Made by a program: the position numbers and the translations under genes
Notes under the pieces: generated by a model
What the model was told of the DNA's origin: nothing
The model's database searches: none
The model's input: the letters and a program-made list of their open reading frames with translations, nothing else
Shown: piece after piece, positions 10,479-22,411 of the stretch
Layout of the letters: every line of letters begins with the position of its first letter
Position numbering within the stretch: position 1 is the first letter of the stretch
From: Rhyacichthys aspro
Lineage: Eukaryota; Chordata; Actinopteri; Gobiiformes; Rhyacichthyidae
Direction: 5' to 3'
Length of the DNA: 64,000 nucleotides
Assembly (NCBI GenBank): GCA_036850595.1
Contig: CM072148.1
Coordinates: forward strand, 24,107,352 to 24,171,351

Positions 10479-12499
10479 CTTTACTGTGAACACACCAATG
10501 ACTTACATGTACATACTGGTACCGCAGCTCTTTCACTCTATCAGAGTTCCTCTCAAATGGTACCCTGTAAAGTTGCTTCATGGTCATCTGATGCTTGTTC
10601 AAAACCCTCGCTATTGTGGAGATGCTGATTGCATTGATGTTTTGGAATATGCCGTCGTCCTGTGGTGCGGATCTGTCTCAATGTGATGGCATTATTTGCC
10701 ATTACCATATTACAGATTTCTTGCTCCTGTTGTTGACTGAGGAGTCGTCCTCTGCCACCTATATGAGGTTGTCTTTCAATCCTAGACATAGAATTCAATG
10801 GACAATAGTATTACCATTTGCAATGTTATGCACTGTCCTGCTCAGTACAAAAATAATATGTAAATAAATAAATACATTTCTTACATTACAGTATTCACAA
10901 TGTTCTGTCAGATACAACCTAGAATTCCATCGTTGACTTATAGTAGTACGTACCTGTGTTCCCTGCGAAAGGTTTGGATGATCGAAGACACTGTGGAGCG
11001 GGGCACATTAGGCTGTACTCTACGACCTGCCTCTGCCATTGTGAGGCCATGGTTGACTACATGGTCAACCAGAGTAGTCCGAATTTCATCAGGTACAGCT
11101 TGGTGTCTTTGTGCTCCTCGGCCCCTTCCCCCTATTCCACCACCACGCACCCTTACAACTCTTCTTCTTCCTCTTCCTCTTCCTCTAGCATTAACCTGGC
11201 CAGGTGCCTCCATGTTTGTAAATTGTACTGATTCTGATCAAGCTCTATATATATATGGTTGGCAGTATTGAGACTCATGCATAACACCTGGTCATCTGAG
11301 ATGTCACTGTGACCTGCCCCCTTCATCACTCAAGTTCTAGTTTCACCTGACGGACAATCACAGTTATCAATTTAGGAAACGTTCCAAAATATTCGTGTTA
11401 TATAATGGGATGTTACTCATGGTATTATGTCCCTGACTTATTTTGACAATTGAATGGACCATTTTGCATGTGATGATTTACACATTGAAATGATGCTGAC
11501 ATGTTTTGGAGAGAACAACCATTTGACTGAGAAGTGACAGTCAGCTTAGATCACAAGGTATATTCACTTGGTACTTGTGCAAACTGTAGGCAATTGTACT
11601 TAATCATTTGCAGAAATGTACAGAGACATTTGCAATTCGCTGAAAGGAATGAGAAATTCAAATCTGTTGTGAACAAGTGCCCAGAGGTTTGGAGGTTTGT
11701 CCGTGTTGTTTTGAGAATGTAATTTCTGTTTCAAGAAATGAGCCAAAGCAATCGAGAAAAACTGTAAGAGCATAATTCCAGTCAATATTATAAAACTAGT
11801 CTAATCACAGTAATGTTCTGGCTTTACATTAACTACTTACATTTTTGAAAATGATAACCACATTTTAATGTCTTAATAAACAATTAAAATAATGCCACCA
11901 CATATTTTTTTATATGAGACTGCACTTCCCCAGATCTAACATAAACATAGGAATATTCCTTAAAATTCAAAATATATAGGTCTTTTCCATCTCATTTTGA
12001 GATTGGTTTTAACTGCTTTGATAACTCTGGTAATAGCCTTAAGGGCTGTTAGCATATCTGCTAAAATAGATTGCTAATAAAGACTTAAGCAAATATACAA
12101 TTTGAATGTTACTCACCAAAAAGACTGGAGCCAAGCTTCTTGGACTGTTAATGAAGGGCACATAATACTACAGAAAAATAACTCAGTAGTTTTATGCAAA
12201 ACTTCTCTAAAGGGCAAAAAATGACACAGCTAACACCTAGCAGCTAGCGTGAGCGCCGTACAGGCTAGCGGCCGCCATGGCCCACGCAAAATGGCACCCT
12301 GTCAATCAAAGTAGCCACTACCTTAATTATGCATAACTCTAAAGTTAAACTGAGGGCAAACCAAAGAATTAAAAAAAATTCACTCCCCCCAGAGTTGTCA
12401 CATAACAAGAAGTCAGCTCTAGAGACCAGAACCATCTTTTGTACCAGGCTGTAAAAGGGTTTTTTACACTTGTAAAGTTGCAATGTTTAATTGTGTTAA

Positions 12500-13230
12500 A
12501 GCAGTCTTTTAGACTCAGCATGGGGGGGGCTTGTATGCTCCTTTATGGGTTGTGTATACAAGGTCCAATGTGTTATTTCCCCTCGTAGGAAAGTCCACAT
12601 GCTGGTGTAGCTGGGGCAGAAAGACCTGTAGATCTGCGTGGTTGAAGTCCCCAACGGTGATGAGGAATCTGTCTGGGTGTGCTGTCTGTTGCTCATTGAT
12701 GGCTTGGTGGAGTATGCTGAGTGTCTTGCTCCTATCCCTGGTGTTAGCGCTGGGTGGAATGTAAACAGCGACCAGCAGAATCGCTGTAAATTCCCTTGGT
12801 AGATAAAAAGGCCGACACCTCACGATTATAAATCCACCAGTGGTGAACAGTGTTTATGAACAACAGCAGCATTCCTACACCAAGCATCGCTGATATAAAC
12901 ACAAACCTCCTTCAACAGAGACTCGGTCAGTGCGGTAGCATGTTAGCCCAGCTTGCTGGATACCAGAGTCTGGGATGTTGTCATTAAACCATGTTTCTGT
13001 AAAAATAAAAACACAGCAGTCCCTCACATCACGCTGCACAGATCTCAGGAGTTGTATGTGGTCCATTTTATTATCCAGTGATCTTACGTTTGAAGAGATG
13101 GTATCGCGGGTCTGTGTGGGCTAGCTGCTAGCCTAGCCCGGATGTGTCCGCAGCAGGTGAGGCCGTTGATCTGGCAGGCCGGCGGAGTAGTCTTAATTCC
13201 AAAAGGCAATGGCGGCTGTACGACGTTGAC
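12500..13230 (-). mobile_element. L2-clade LINE fragment, endonuclease part
   Basis: - strand reading gives CVFIFTETWFNDNIPDS (12875-13066) and, after a frame change, AVYIPPSANTR, VGDFNHADL and NTLDLVYTTHKGAYK (12515-12823), the apurinic-type endonuclease of L2-like LINEs. It lacks everything 3' of the endonuclease. The same family is present at 31.5-34.0 kb. Confidence 0.8.
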
Positions 13231-13317
13231 AATTAACTATGCATACATGGACGTAAACAAAAAGCACTCGGACACGCACACAAACTATAGTTCAACACCG
13301 AAGTGACGCCTCTACTA

Positions 13318-14985
13318 AAGCGATCACTGCTGTAGCTTATGTTAAGGTCACAAATGCAGATGGCAAGACTGAACTTGGATTTGTGTTTGGCAAAGCCAAA
13401 CTTCCTCCGCAGCATGAAGTAATGATTCCTAGGCTAGAACTCTGTGCGGCTGTTCTTGCTGTGGAAATTGCAGACATCATCTCAGAGGAGACGTTCCACT
13501 GGATTCTGTGAGGTTCTTTACAGACAGCAAGGTGGTCCTTGGGTACATATGAAGCTTCTACTTGTACATGTTTAACCGGGTTCAAAGGATTAGAAAATGG
13601 AACATGGAACTACATCCCCACAGACTTAAACCCAGCTTAAGTAGCTTCAAGGTCAATCCCAGCCAATGCTTTGATATCCAGCATGTGGCTTACATGACAA
13701 GATTTCCTGTTGGAACAAGACAGTAACAACAAAGAACAGGAATTACCTTTTGAGCAAATAATCCTGAATTTGAGCCAGAGATCACATTCACAATTCACAG
13801 ACTCTTCTCTGGACCCAAGTCATTTTGAGTCACTCTTGTCATGGAGGTCACTGTTGAGGACCATAGCTAGGCTTGTCCATATAGCCAGGTGCTACAAGGG
13901 AGAGAGCAATGGAAGCAACTGCCGAGGTTGGCACATATGCAAAAGTCTCAACCCTGAGGACTTCAGTAAGGCAAAGGGTGTAATTTTTAGCTGTCTCCAA
14001 CAAAAGACTTATCCTGAAGTATTTGCATGCACAGGAGCCCAGAAGGAGATCCCTGAACAAAATCCCCTCAGAAAACTGTCTCCTTATAAAGATGACGCAG
14101 GCTGCCTCAGAGTTGGAGGCCGCCTCTCACAAAGCACGGTCACTTCTTGTCGGACACGAGGAGGCTGTGCCAACAGTAAACGCTGGGCTATCATATTCAG
14201 TTCTTGAGTACCAAGATCATCCACATTGAGGTAATGGAGTCAGTGGAGTTCTCAAGCTTCATTAATGCTTCCCAACGCTTTATCTCCATTCGTGGACCAG
14301 TAAAGCAACTGAGGTCTGACTGTGAAACTAACTTCTTGGGGGTTTGCAAGGAGCGTGGTATTAACTCAAACCACTGCAACAACCAGGAAATTCAGGATTT
14401 CTTGAGCAGTAAAGATTGCACTTGGGTCTTTAAACCACTTTATGCCTCACACATGGGAGCTGTTTGGGAGTGAATGATTGGGATAACAAAGCGCATACTT
14501 CACTCAATGTTTCTTAGTGTCCCAACTCAGCAGTTGACCCACGAGGTAACCTTTCCAGCGGAGGTAACTGCCATTTTGAACTCTTGACCCCTGATTCCAG
14601 TCTCCTTTGATCCAGACTGCCCCTTTATTCTCACACCAGCCACCCTCCTTACCCAAAAAACTGGAGCGCCACCTATACCTATGGAAACTTTGATGATAGT
14701 GACGCCAATGGAGGCAGGTGCAACATCTCTCTAATGTCTTCTGGCCTCGTTGAAGGACCCAATACATGCCGTCTCTACAAGGTCAAAGGAAATGGCAGTC
14801 AGAGAAGCATGATCTTCAAGAAGGAGACCATGTGCTTTTAAAGGACAGTCAAGCCAAGAGACACCACTGGCCCATGGGGGTTGTGGTCAAGAACTTCCCC
14901 AGTCTCGATGGGAAGGTCAGGAAGGTTGAGATAAAAGTTGCTTCTGGAGGAACGTGCCAGACCTTTTTGAAACCGGTATAGTATG
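13318..14985 (+). pseudogene. BEL/Pao retrotransposon pol relic
   Basis: Broken frames give, in order: an RNase H-like block (VTNADGKTELGF, IPRLELCAAVLAVE, FFTDSKVVLGYI at about 13347-13550), the region before integrase (PYKDDAGCLRVGGRLSQ near 14080-14130), integrase end (VFKPLYASHMGAVWE near 14430-14470) and the C-terminal domain (LQEGDHVLLKDSQAKRHHWP, near 14810-14870). This order is that of BEL/Pao pol. Several frameshifts and stops; no gag, protease, RT or LTRs recognised. Confidence 0.85.
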
Positions 14986-15179
14986 GAAGAATAATGGTGA
15001 CATACAGATGTCAAACGGGGAGTGTGCTGGAAGTAATTACTCCCTGCCAGCAGAAGGGGCTGAAGTGTTCTTTGTTTGTGGAGTTTTACTTTAAAGATAT
15101 ATTTATGCACTTGGCAAGCTGCCAAGAGATATTTTATATGCTTTTCTGTCTTCATATTTAAGAATTTGTAAAATATTAC

Positions 15180-15300
15180 AAAATGCAAATCCAGTTTTAA
15201 GCAGGTTAAAACCATGTTAACAGGGTGAGGTCTGAGTTTGAAACTGTTCAAAACCTCATAAGATCCATTTTAAATTGCTTTAAGCTAGGACTGGTAAAAT
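15180..15300. repeat. Copy of the AAACC/GGTT-rich repeat family (part 1)
   Basis: Shares words AATCCAGTTTTAAGCAGG and AAAACC...GTTAACA with the 6.8-7.4 kb repeat. It is probably separated from the 15935-16200 part by later insertions. Confidence 0.5.
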
Positions 15301-15379
15301 TAGTGTGTTTTTTTGCGTTAATTATTTTAGGTTCAGTGTGATAACACAATAACACAAGTTTGTATGTGTATGTATGTAT

Positions 15380-15464
15380 GTTTCATGTTGCAAAACTTGA
15401 TATGGTAACCTAAATGTATCCAAAATACACTGTATAATGTTCAAAATAGTATAATATAGGACCT
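15380..15464. mobile_element. 3'-end fragment of TTAA-flanked short element
   Basis: About 85 bp differing at one base from the right end of the element at 40810-41777, and likewise followed by TTAA (15465-15468). Left part absent. Confidence 0.85.
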
Positions 15465-15468
15465 TTAA

Positions 15469-15934
15469 GAGATGGTTCCCTGGAAAAGAATAAAGGAATA
15501 TGTGTGATTTGCAAAGCAGATTTAAATATTCTGTAAGGTTCTAAATCACACAAGTTGACATTTCAAATGGTCAAACATGAACCACAAAGTGAATGTATTT
15601 TAATGCACTGTATTTTCTAAAAGTTTCTCATTTAAGTTATTTGTCTAATAATTTTTGCATTCATAGACTGGGCTGTTACAGAGACTCAGTTTTGAAGTCT
15701 GAAAAATACAAAATTAACTTACTACTACTTTTATATGTAAAACGTATTACATGCTATACAAAAGTTAAAGTATGGCAAAATTAAATGATTCGAAATAAAA
15801 GTTAATTACCTTCTGTTAAATTGAAGTTTCAGTGTGTTTATTAAAAGTTGTCAAGTGAGATCAATTGAAATTAGTTACAGCCAGATTTGTGATTAATTTA
15901 TTTAATTTTTTTGATTCACATACCTACTTTTAAC
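15469..15934. other. AT-rich non-genic sequence
   Basis: No exon, inverted-repeat ends or protein match seen. Confidence 0.5.
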
Positions 15935-16200
15935 CTGTCCAAATGCAGTTCTAACAAGGTTAAATTAAAAGCCACTCAAAACTTCTCACAGTTCAAGTGA
16001 AACCATTCATAACGTTACCAAATCCATCTATAACATTTTGAAATCCACTACTTAAAACCAGTTAAGGTCCACTTTAATATACTTTAAACCTGTCCAGATG
16101 CAGTTCTAACCAGGTTACATCCCTTTTAAACTGGTTAAAGACTAGTTCAAACCAATTAAAAGCCATCTAAACCTGGTTATAACCAGCTTCCACTGGGTAG
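15935..16200. repeat. Copy of the AAACC/GGTT-rich repeat family (part 2)
   Basis: AACCTGTCCAGATGCAGTTC near 16086 parallels AACCTGTACAAATCCAGTTC near 7233, followed by the shared AACCAGGTT...AAACTGGTTAA. Ends at AACCAGCTTCCACTGGG. Confidence 0.65.
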
Positions 16201-16299
16201 ATAGCTGCTGTCCAGCCTGTGTCCCTGCACTCTGCTGCCAGCTCGGTAAATTTTGACCGTTTGAACTCATTTGCCGCTTGGATACCTTCCTGCAGAGGA

Positions 16300-16385
16300 C
16301 AGCACAATCCCCTCCCTAGCCCCCAACCCCATCAATATATAGTGCTGCAGTATGTAGAGAACTATATAGTCAGTCCCTCTAGGAA
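16300..16385. repeat. ACTATATAGT-type dispersed repeat
   Basis: CCTCCCTAGCC...ATATATAGTGCTGCA...AACTATATAGTC is matched in the opposite orientation at 48618-48680 and partly at 21960-22000. Short palindromic core. Confidence 0.55.
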
Positions 16386-16589
16386 TTGTGGCCATTTTTT
16401 GTGATTGTTGCAGTCTTAAAAAACCTTTTCGGGGCATTTTTTCGTTATCTATTAACAATGGAAGTAGAATGTTCAACCCCTTTTAGATGTAGTTTTACGT
16501 CAAACGCTGAGAATACAGTTTTAAATTATGCTTCAGCTAATAAACACCCATTAAACTGGATCTGCATATATAAGTATCTCAGCATGCAT

Positions 16590-17630
16590 CAGGTTATTCT
16601 GAGATACATATATGCACTCTTCAGAACGGTCCATGTCATCCCCCTGGTGAACTGAAGGAGAAGACCCATCACTGTCTGGTGACTTGTCCTCCTCATCCAG
16701 GGTGGCAAGAGGCGAAGGGGAAGGTGTCTTGGAACAAGAGCCACTGGGAGTCAATGAGGAGATTGACGGCTGGTCAGGATGTTCCCGGTGGAAGTCCTTG
16801 ATGAGACCAGTGTCCAAGGTGAAACTGGCTGGAACCCAAGATCTCTCTTCTGGACTATACCCCTCCCAGTCGACCAGGTAATGGATTCTTCTACCGCAAC
16901 AATGGTAATGCAGCAGTCCGACAAACGGTGTAGGTCAGCTCCCCATCAATGAAACAAGGTGGCAGTGGTGGAGGGACAGCAGGAGCTAGAGGGCTTTCCC
17001 GGACCAACTTCACCTTGGAGACATGGACGGTTGGGTTAAGCCGCATGGCTCGGGGTAATTTGAGCCAAACTGCCACTAGTTTGATGACTCCCTACCTCAA
17101 AGGAGCCTATGAACTTTGGTGCCAGTTTCTTGGACTCTACTTTCTTTGGTGGAAAGCAACACCATTTGGCTCGCTTGAAAGGTGGTTGCCTCAGAGCGCC
17201 GGAGATTAGCTGCAGCAGAGTAGTGACGGGCTGAACGGAGCAGGGCAGCACGGGCCTGGGTCCACATACGATGGCATGAGTTGATGAAGGCCTTGACAGA
17301 TGGACAGGAGGCCATTTTCTCCAAGGATGGAAATAGATGAGGTTGAAACCCATAGGCACAGTGGAATAGAGATAGCTGATTAGCGGAGCTGGTCTGGGTG
17401 TTGTGCGCGTATTCAACCCACAAAAGTTGCTGGGACCAAGAAGAGGGATGTCTGGAAGCCATGCATCACAGGGTGGTGTCCATCTGCTGGTTCTTTCTTT
17501 CAGTCTGGCTGTAGGACTGTGGGTGGTACCCTGAAGACAAGCTTATGATGGCTTCTTGGAGTGAACAGAACTCACACCAGAAGATGGAGGTGAACTGTGG
17601 GCCTCGATCTGAGACAATATCTTATACCCA
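16590..17630 (-). pseudogene. Ty3/gypsy integrase and chromodomain relic
   Basis: - strand, with frame changes: integrase end (FTSIFWCEFCSLQ, SRHPSSWSQQLLWVEYAHN, GFQPHLFPSLE), then KLAPKFIGSFEV, HVSKVKLV, a proline-rich stretch, a chromodomain-like DWEGYSPEERSWVPA region and KDFHREHPDQP. This is the 3' end of a chromovirus-like gypsy pol. No LTR recognised; a hAT element (17776-18315) sits just beyond. Confidence 0.82.
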
Positions 17631-17775
17631 TCACACTCTTTCCCACTTGAAAAATTTTGTTTATACCAACAAAAATATGTCATTTCTCTCCATTTTTTAC
17701 TCATCATCAGTCCTTCTGGAGAGTGCCATAACTTCTTTGACAAAGGATCATAGTTTATGTCTGTAGACTGAAGAC

Positions 17776-18315
17776 CAGGGCTTGACATTAGCCACTGTGG
17801 CTAGTTATTTTTAAAAGTTAGGTTGTATGTTTTAACTAGCCAAAATTAAGTTTCTAAATTACATGTTCAAAATCATTAAAAAAATCCAACATTTAAATAT
17901 TAATTAAATATACAGTAAGTGACCTGTGCATAAATCATCTCGATTTTCTTTCCATTCCATTTATAATTAAATTGTCTTTTCTTTTTCTTATTTTCTGGCT
18001 CATCGTCTTGATTTTGTACATCTTCCTCTGGCGTTTTTGTCTTCTTTTCGGGTCTTTTCACTCCTGCTATATGTCTCCACATCTCTTCTCCCAGCAGCGC
18101 GAACGGACTTCCGGCAACTAGAGCGGGCTCAGCACACGCTCTACACTGGGTGCTCATGGGAGTTGTAGTGTTGTATCAACGAGTTGCGCAGCATATACAG
18201 TAGTAAGAGCATTTGAGAGGACTACAATTATGAATTTATTTGAATCGAGTCCAACCCGCCACAGCCTAAATCTACCCGCATTTGGCGGGTTGGCGGGTGT
18301 TAATGTCACGCCCTG
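17776..18315 (-). mobile_element. hAT element fragment with transposase 5' exon
   Basis: 540 bp with inverted ends CAGGGCTTGACATTAGC and GTTAATGTCACGCCCTG. Flanks CTGAAGAC (17768-17775) and CAGAAGAC (18316-18323) match at 7 of 8 bases, as an aged 8-bp duplication. A - strand ORF (17900-18157) ends with a Lys-rich QFNYKW block resembling the start of hAT transposases with BED-like leaders; the rest of the transposase is missing. Confidence 0.8.
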
Positions 18316-18386
18316 CAGAAGACCATATAAAAAGTCTATACCCAGTCCATGTGTGACCCGTCACATTAGCAGTCTATTGTCTATGG

Positions 18387-18811
18387 CAGTGGTGGGCAAA
18401 CTAAGGCCCGGGGGCCACATGCGGCCCGCCAAGCATTTATGAATTATTTACAATTTAAGACAGCATATATTTGGCCATTTTTCTTCAATACCTTGTACTT
18501 TTGCCAAAGGTATCATCATATCTATAAACAGAAAATATCCATTCACACTTCAAGTTTTTAATATGGAGTGGACAGAGCAATTTTTTTGACAAAGTACAGT
18601 CAGTAGCCATATGTCTTATTTGTTAGTTTTCAAAGAACATAATATCAGCCACCACTTTTATCAAACATTATACTAATCATTCTGTGCAAGAAATGTCAAT
18701 TTACAGGTTTTCTCATGTCATTTATATTAGTTTACAGTTTACTGGTCTGGCCCGTCTGTTAGAGTTTAAAACACAGTGTGGCCCTTGAGCCAAAAAGTTT
18801 GCCCACCCCAG
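18387..18811. mobile_element. hAT-type short non-autonomous element
   Basis: 425 bp with a perfect 8-bp duplication GTCTATGG (18379-18386, 18812-18819) and inverted ends CAGTGGTGGGCAAACT / AGTTTGCCCACCCCAG. No coding capacity. Confidence 0.93.
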
Positions 18812-18829
18812 GTCTATGGTCAGAATTAG

Positions 18830-18975
18830 AAGTCGACCGATTATCGGCCGGGCTGATTATCGGCGCAGATATTTGGAATTTTGATGTATATCGGCATCTG
18901 CCTTTTTTTAAATCCAACGGGCCGATATCAAGAAATCAATTTAAAACTGGGTTATTTCGGCTCAGATGCAGCCGT
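18830..18975. repeat. ATCGGCCG-rich dispersed repeat, one end
   Basis: Begins AGAAGTCGACCGATTATCGG and continues with alternating CGATTATCGG / CCGATAT words, a pattern known from many fish genomes. The opposite end was not found. Confidence 0.5.
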
Positions 18976-19453
18976 GCCTCTCTCTCCTGCTGTCCTCAAA
19001 CACACACAGAGGGAAAGTTTTCTCATGTGGAGAAGCTCCGGAGAGCAAACACATGTGTCTAAGGTAAACGCAGAAAACTCTCCCAAAATTGTAATAAACA
19101 TCCCAGTGCTCTATATCTCACAACTACTACTAACGTTACAGTGAGCAGCAGAATAATGTAAGAGCAGAGTAAACATTAGTGGCAGCTCTGCTAGCTCGTA
19201 GTACCTCCCGGCATGTCTGTGAATTACTTGAAAGAAGGCTGCTGATGATATCGATATAGAAACAGCCCGTGATAGTAAAAGCATGTGTGTGTGATTGAGA
19301 GAGAGCGCATAAAAAACTCATATTAATCATTAATAATGTAGCAACATAGTTGTAGAGTCCCTGCTATCGCATGGTAAAGTATAAAATTTAATAATGAAAT
19401 CAACTTTAAGCTTCCCAAATGCTGTAATATGGCATGTGTTTAGCTCACTGGTA

Positions 19454-20192
19454 TTTTCTGGACTATAGAGCGTACGTAAATATAAGCCGCACCCACTAAA
19501 ATTTAAAAGAAATATATATTTTGTCACATATAAGCCGCACCGGACTATAAGCCGCCGATACCCAGGCTGAGAAATAAGATATTTACATAGAAAGATTTTG
19601 TACCATAAGTATTTATTCATATACCTGAACTGATTGTTTCCGAACAGTGCCTGTAACACGGCAGTAAAAGTGCTGATCAAACAAAACAGAAAAGTCATTG
19701 ATGGTTTTATTCATCTTCCTCCAGTGCACTAAAACCAAGTTGCTTTATTTTTCTTTCTCCTGCGTACTGAAACCACTGAACACCAAACCACTGTCACTTT
19801 TTCTTCCTGCGCACTGTTAAAGCGCAACTGCGCAACTATTAAAGTCGCTTCATTCTCCCGTGCACTGAAACCACAAGTCACTATTCATCTTCCTCCTGAG
19901 CATTGAAACTACTGAACACCAAACCACTGTCACTGCATTTGTTTTCCATTATGAGGGGGTGAGGGTGTAAAAATATTACTGTATTTTGCTGTTGTGCGTC
20001 TTGGGTTGCAAGAATAAAAACTGGTGCTTTCTTGTTTGTCCTGACTACCACTGCCTCGTTTGTCTCGTTTTTGCACTTCCTGCTAGAGCGCCCCCCTGAG
20101 GGCTGAAGAAAAATTAATAGAAAAGCCGCATCTCTGTATAAGCCGCATGGTTCAAAGCGTGGGAAAAAAGTAGCGGCTTATAGTCCGGAAAA
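19454..20192. mobile_element. TA-flanked inverted-repeat element with TATAAGCCGC array
   Basis: 739 bp between TA dinucleotides (19452-19453, 20193-20194). Ends TTTTCTGGACTATAG and CTTATAGTCCGGAAAA are inverted. The motif TATAAGCCGC or its complement recurs near 19485, 19530, 19545, 20140 and 20170, i.e. subterminally on both sides. No transposase. Superfamily assignment is uncertain. Confidence 0.75.
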
Positions 20193-20194
20193 TA

Positions 20195-22410
20195 CGGTAA
20201 CCACAACGCCAGAAATTAGTCTAGGGTTTCCCTATTTCCAATACACACAATAGGTCTGGCTTAAAAATGGACAACAAGCAAGATAGTGTACACTTTAGTG
20301 TACTTTTAATTAACAATATTAAAAATAAACTTTTATTAAATGCAATTAAAACCCAACAGTAAACACAACAATAAATTTAGCTAAAGTAATCTGGAATTAC
20401 ACAAAACTCACCGCAACAAAATTAGTACAGAACCCAAAACAACATTAGTAAATTAACACTAAACACTAAATCAAACCATAAATAAATCCCAAATTACCTA
20501 AAACTAAAGTGCTTTAATATTGATAATAATGAATGAATGAAAAATAAAGTTTGTGGACTTACCCCGAGCTGAGAGACGACAGAGTGAGAGACCTGATCAA
20601 CAGCAGTCAGCAGCATCATCGAAAAGTCCCGCCTTCTGCGTACACCTTCTATTTACATTCACAACCACGGGAGTAGAGATTACAGTGGAAAGCCCAAGAT
20701 AGAAAAATTGCTTTTTATTTGACATTTTATGAAAATAAAGGTAGAACGGGAGAAGGAGCAGTGGTACCTTGTGGCTCGTTGCCGTCGGAGTTTGTAGCGG
20801 CTGGGCAGGTACATAAATGTGCTGTTAATAATGCTAATTAGCCTCACAAGCTAGCGCCTGTCAGCTGCAGAACTCAGCATAATACCAGGCTCTGACTGAA
20901 GTAAGACCACTGACTCTGCCTTCTGTGACAGCTACAGTACTTGTCTTGGCTTTGTCAATAACAATAACCATGATAATAGTTTAATTCTGATCAATAATAA
21001 TGTATTCCTCTGAAACAGATCTCACTTCTCATGTATGATTTCATTTACCATTTACTGTAAGTATCTTTTGTTTTACAGTAAGAGTGTTTATTTTAAAGAA
21101 TATATCAGATCAATGAACAATAAACACTCCTTTCTCTGTTGCTCAGGTCTCCTATTACTTGTAACTGTCCTGTGGCATTTCTATCATGGGGAAGACATCA
21201 GAACAGAGGGACATTCAACCTTGTGTTTTATATGTTTTATGTTTGTTTAGCTCATTTGAGTATATTTTATGATATGTGAATTTGCATTAAATTATCAATT
21301 TACTGAATTTTGCGTGCAACTGTTCTGTACACATCACACAACTACTTTATTAGTTTATGAGCAAATTAGATTTATTTCAACAAATATAAATGAAAACATA
21401 TGCCCAGCTGCTGGTAAAGCAGTCCTTGGTGGGTACATGAATGGATGAACGTCTCCGTTAATTCCTTCGTCCCTACAAAACTGCAAATTGAAAATATTTG
21501 TTTTTATATTGGTTTAGGTTTTGATTCTCTAATGAAATGAACAAGATAAAATAAAATTAAAACAGACATTATAAAAAGCTTAATAATAATTTCTCACATG
21601 CATTGGTTTAATGCAATGAGGAGAAATGCCGTGATCCCCCTAGTGGTGGGTGAAGCCACGACCAATTGATCCCAGAGCAGTAAAAGTATGTAAGGCTTAT
21701 CAACTGACTAATAATGCATTACATTACTATTACCTTAAATGAAATGACAAAGATATTATTACAACATAAAAAATATAATAAACATTTTAACAAACTTTTA
21801 ACCACATTTAGTAAGTTTTTAAGGCTTATTTGAATTAATTTGAATTAATATTTATTGCAAACCTTTTTACTGTTTTTAATCTTTTACCTCTTTTTGAAAT
21901 CATATTATGAAATAAATCATCTTAAATCATCTTACAGAGGCATATAGTACTATTTATACCTATCACAGGAGCACTATATAGAGGACTATATAGTGCACTC
22001 AGCAACAATACTTTGTTTTTCATCATGTGTTCCCGAAATTCTTTGGATCATGGCATGATGTCTGGCTTTTTGAGATTTTGGCCTACTTCACTTTGTCAGA
22101 CAGGTTCTATTTAAGTGATTTCTTTATTCAACAAGTCTGGCAGTAATCAGGCCTGGGTGTGGCTAGTGAAATTGAACTCAGCTTTCTAAAAAAATGTGAT
22201 TAATCACAATTAATTAATGATTTAACAAGTGGATGATATAACTACCTTTCCACATAAGGCAAGTATTGCATTTTGCTTTATAAATAAAATCATCACTTAA
22301 AAATTACATTTTGTGTTTACTCGAGTTATCGCTGTCAAATATTATAGTTATCATCATTCTTCCCCACTTCCCACACAACATTTTAAGGTGTGTATTTTTC
22401 CATGGATTTG
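20195..22410. other. AT-rich non-genic sequence
   Basis: No exon recognised. A short GCACTATATAGAGGACTATA-type palindromic repeat lies at 21975-22005. Confidence 0.5.
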
Positions 22411-22411
22411 T

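Larger units (their letters stand above)
9124..11213 (-). pseudogene. Three-exon DDE transposase, frameshifted
   Basis: Exon 1, 10954-11213: Arg/Gly-rich leader then a helix-turn-helix (LTMAEAGRRV...RSTVSSIIQTF). Exon 2, 10507-10781: second DNA-binding region, ending ERNSDRVKELRYQY. Exon 3, 9124-9825: DDE catalytic domain with FVDEAGFN (first D), FIVWDNVSFH (second D) and YSPFLNPIEEFF (E). I count 35 residues between the second D and the E of NPIE, i.e. DD35E by that convention. Introns have GTACGT/CTAG and GTAAGT/TTGTAG sites. Exon 2 needs a one-base frame change near 10660 (after LRQIR) to continue into the conserved VPFERNS block, so this copy is probably non-autonomous. It ends in an acidic tail. 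Confidence 0.88.
8504..11764 (-). mobile_element. Tc1/mariner (IS630-type) DNA transposon, full length
   Basis: A 3261-bp element flanked by TA on both sides (8502-8503 and 11765-11766). Its ends are long inverted repeats: CAGTTTTTCTCGATTGCTTT at the left and its complement AAAGCAATCGAGAAAAACTG at the right, extending beyond 50 bp with few differences. It encodes a three-exon transposase on the - strand and carries an inserted hAT-type element at 9951-10478. Ends and TA target are known mariner-superfamily features. Confidence 0.92.
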
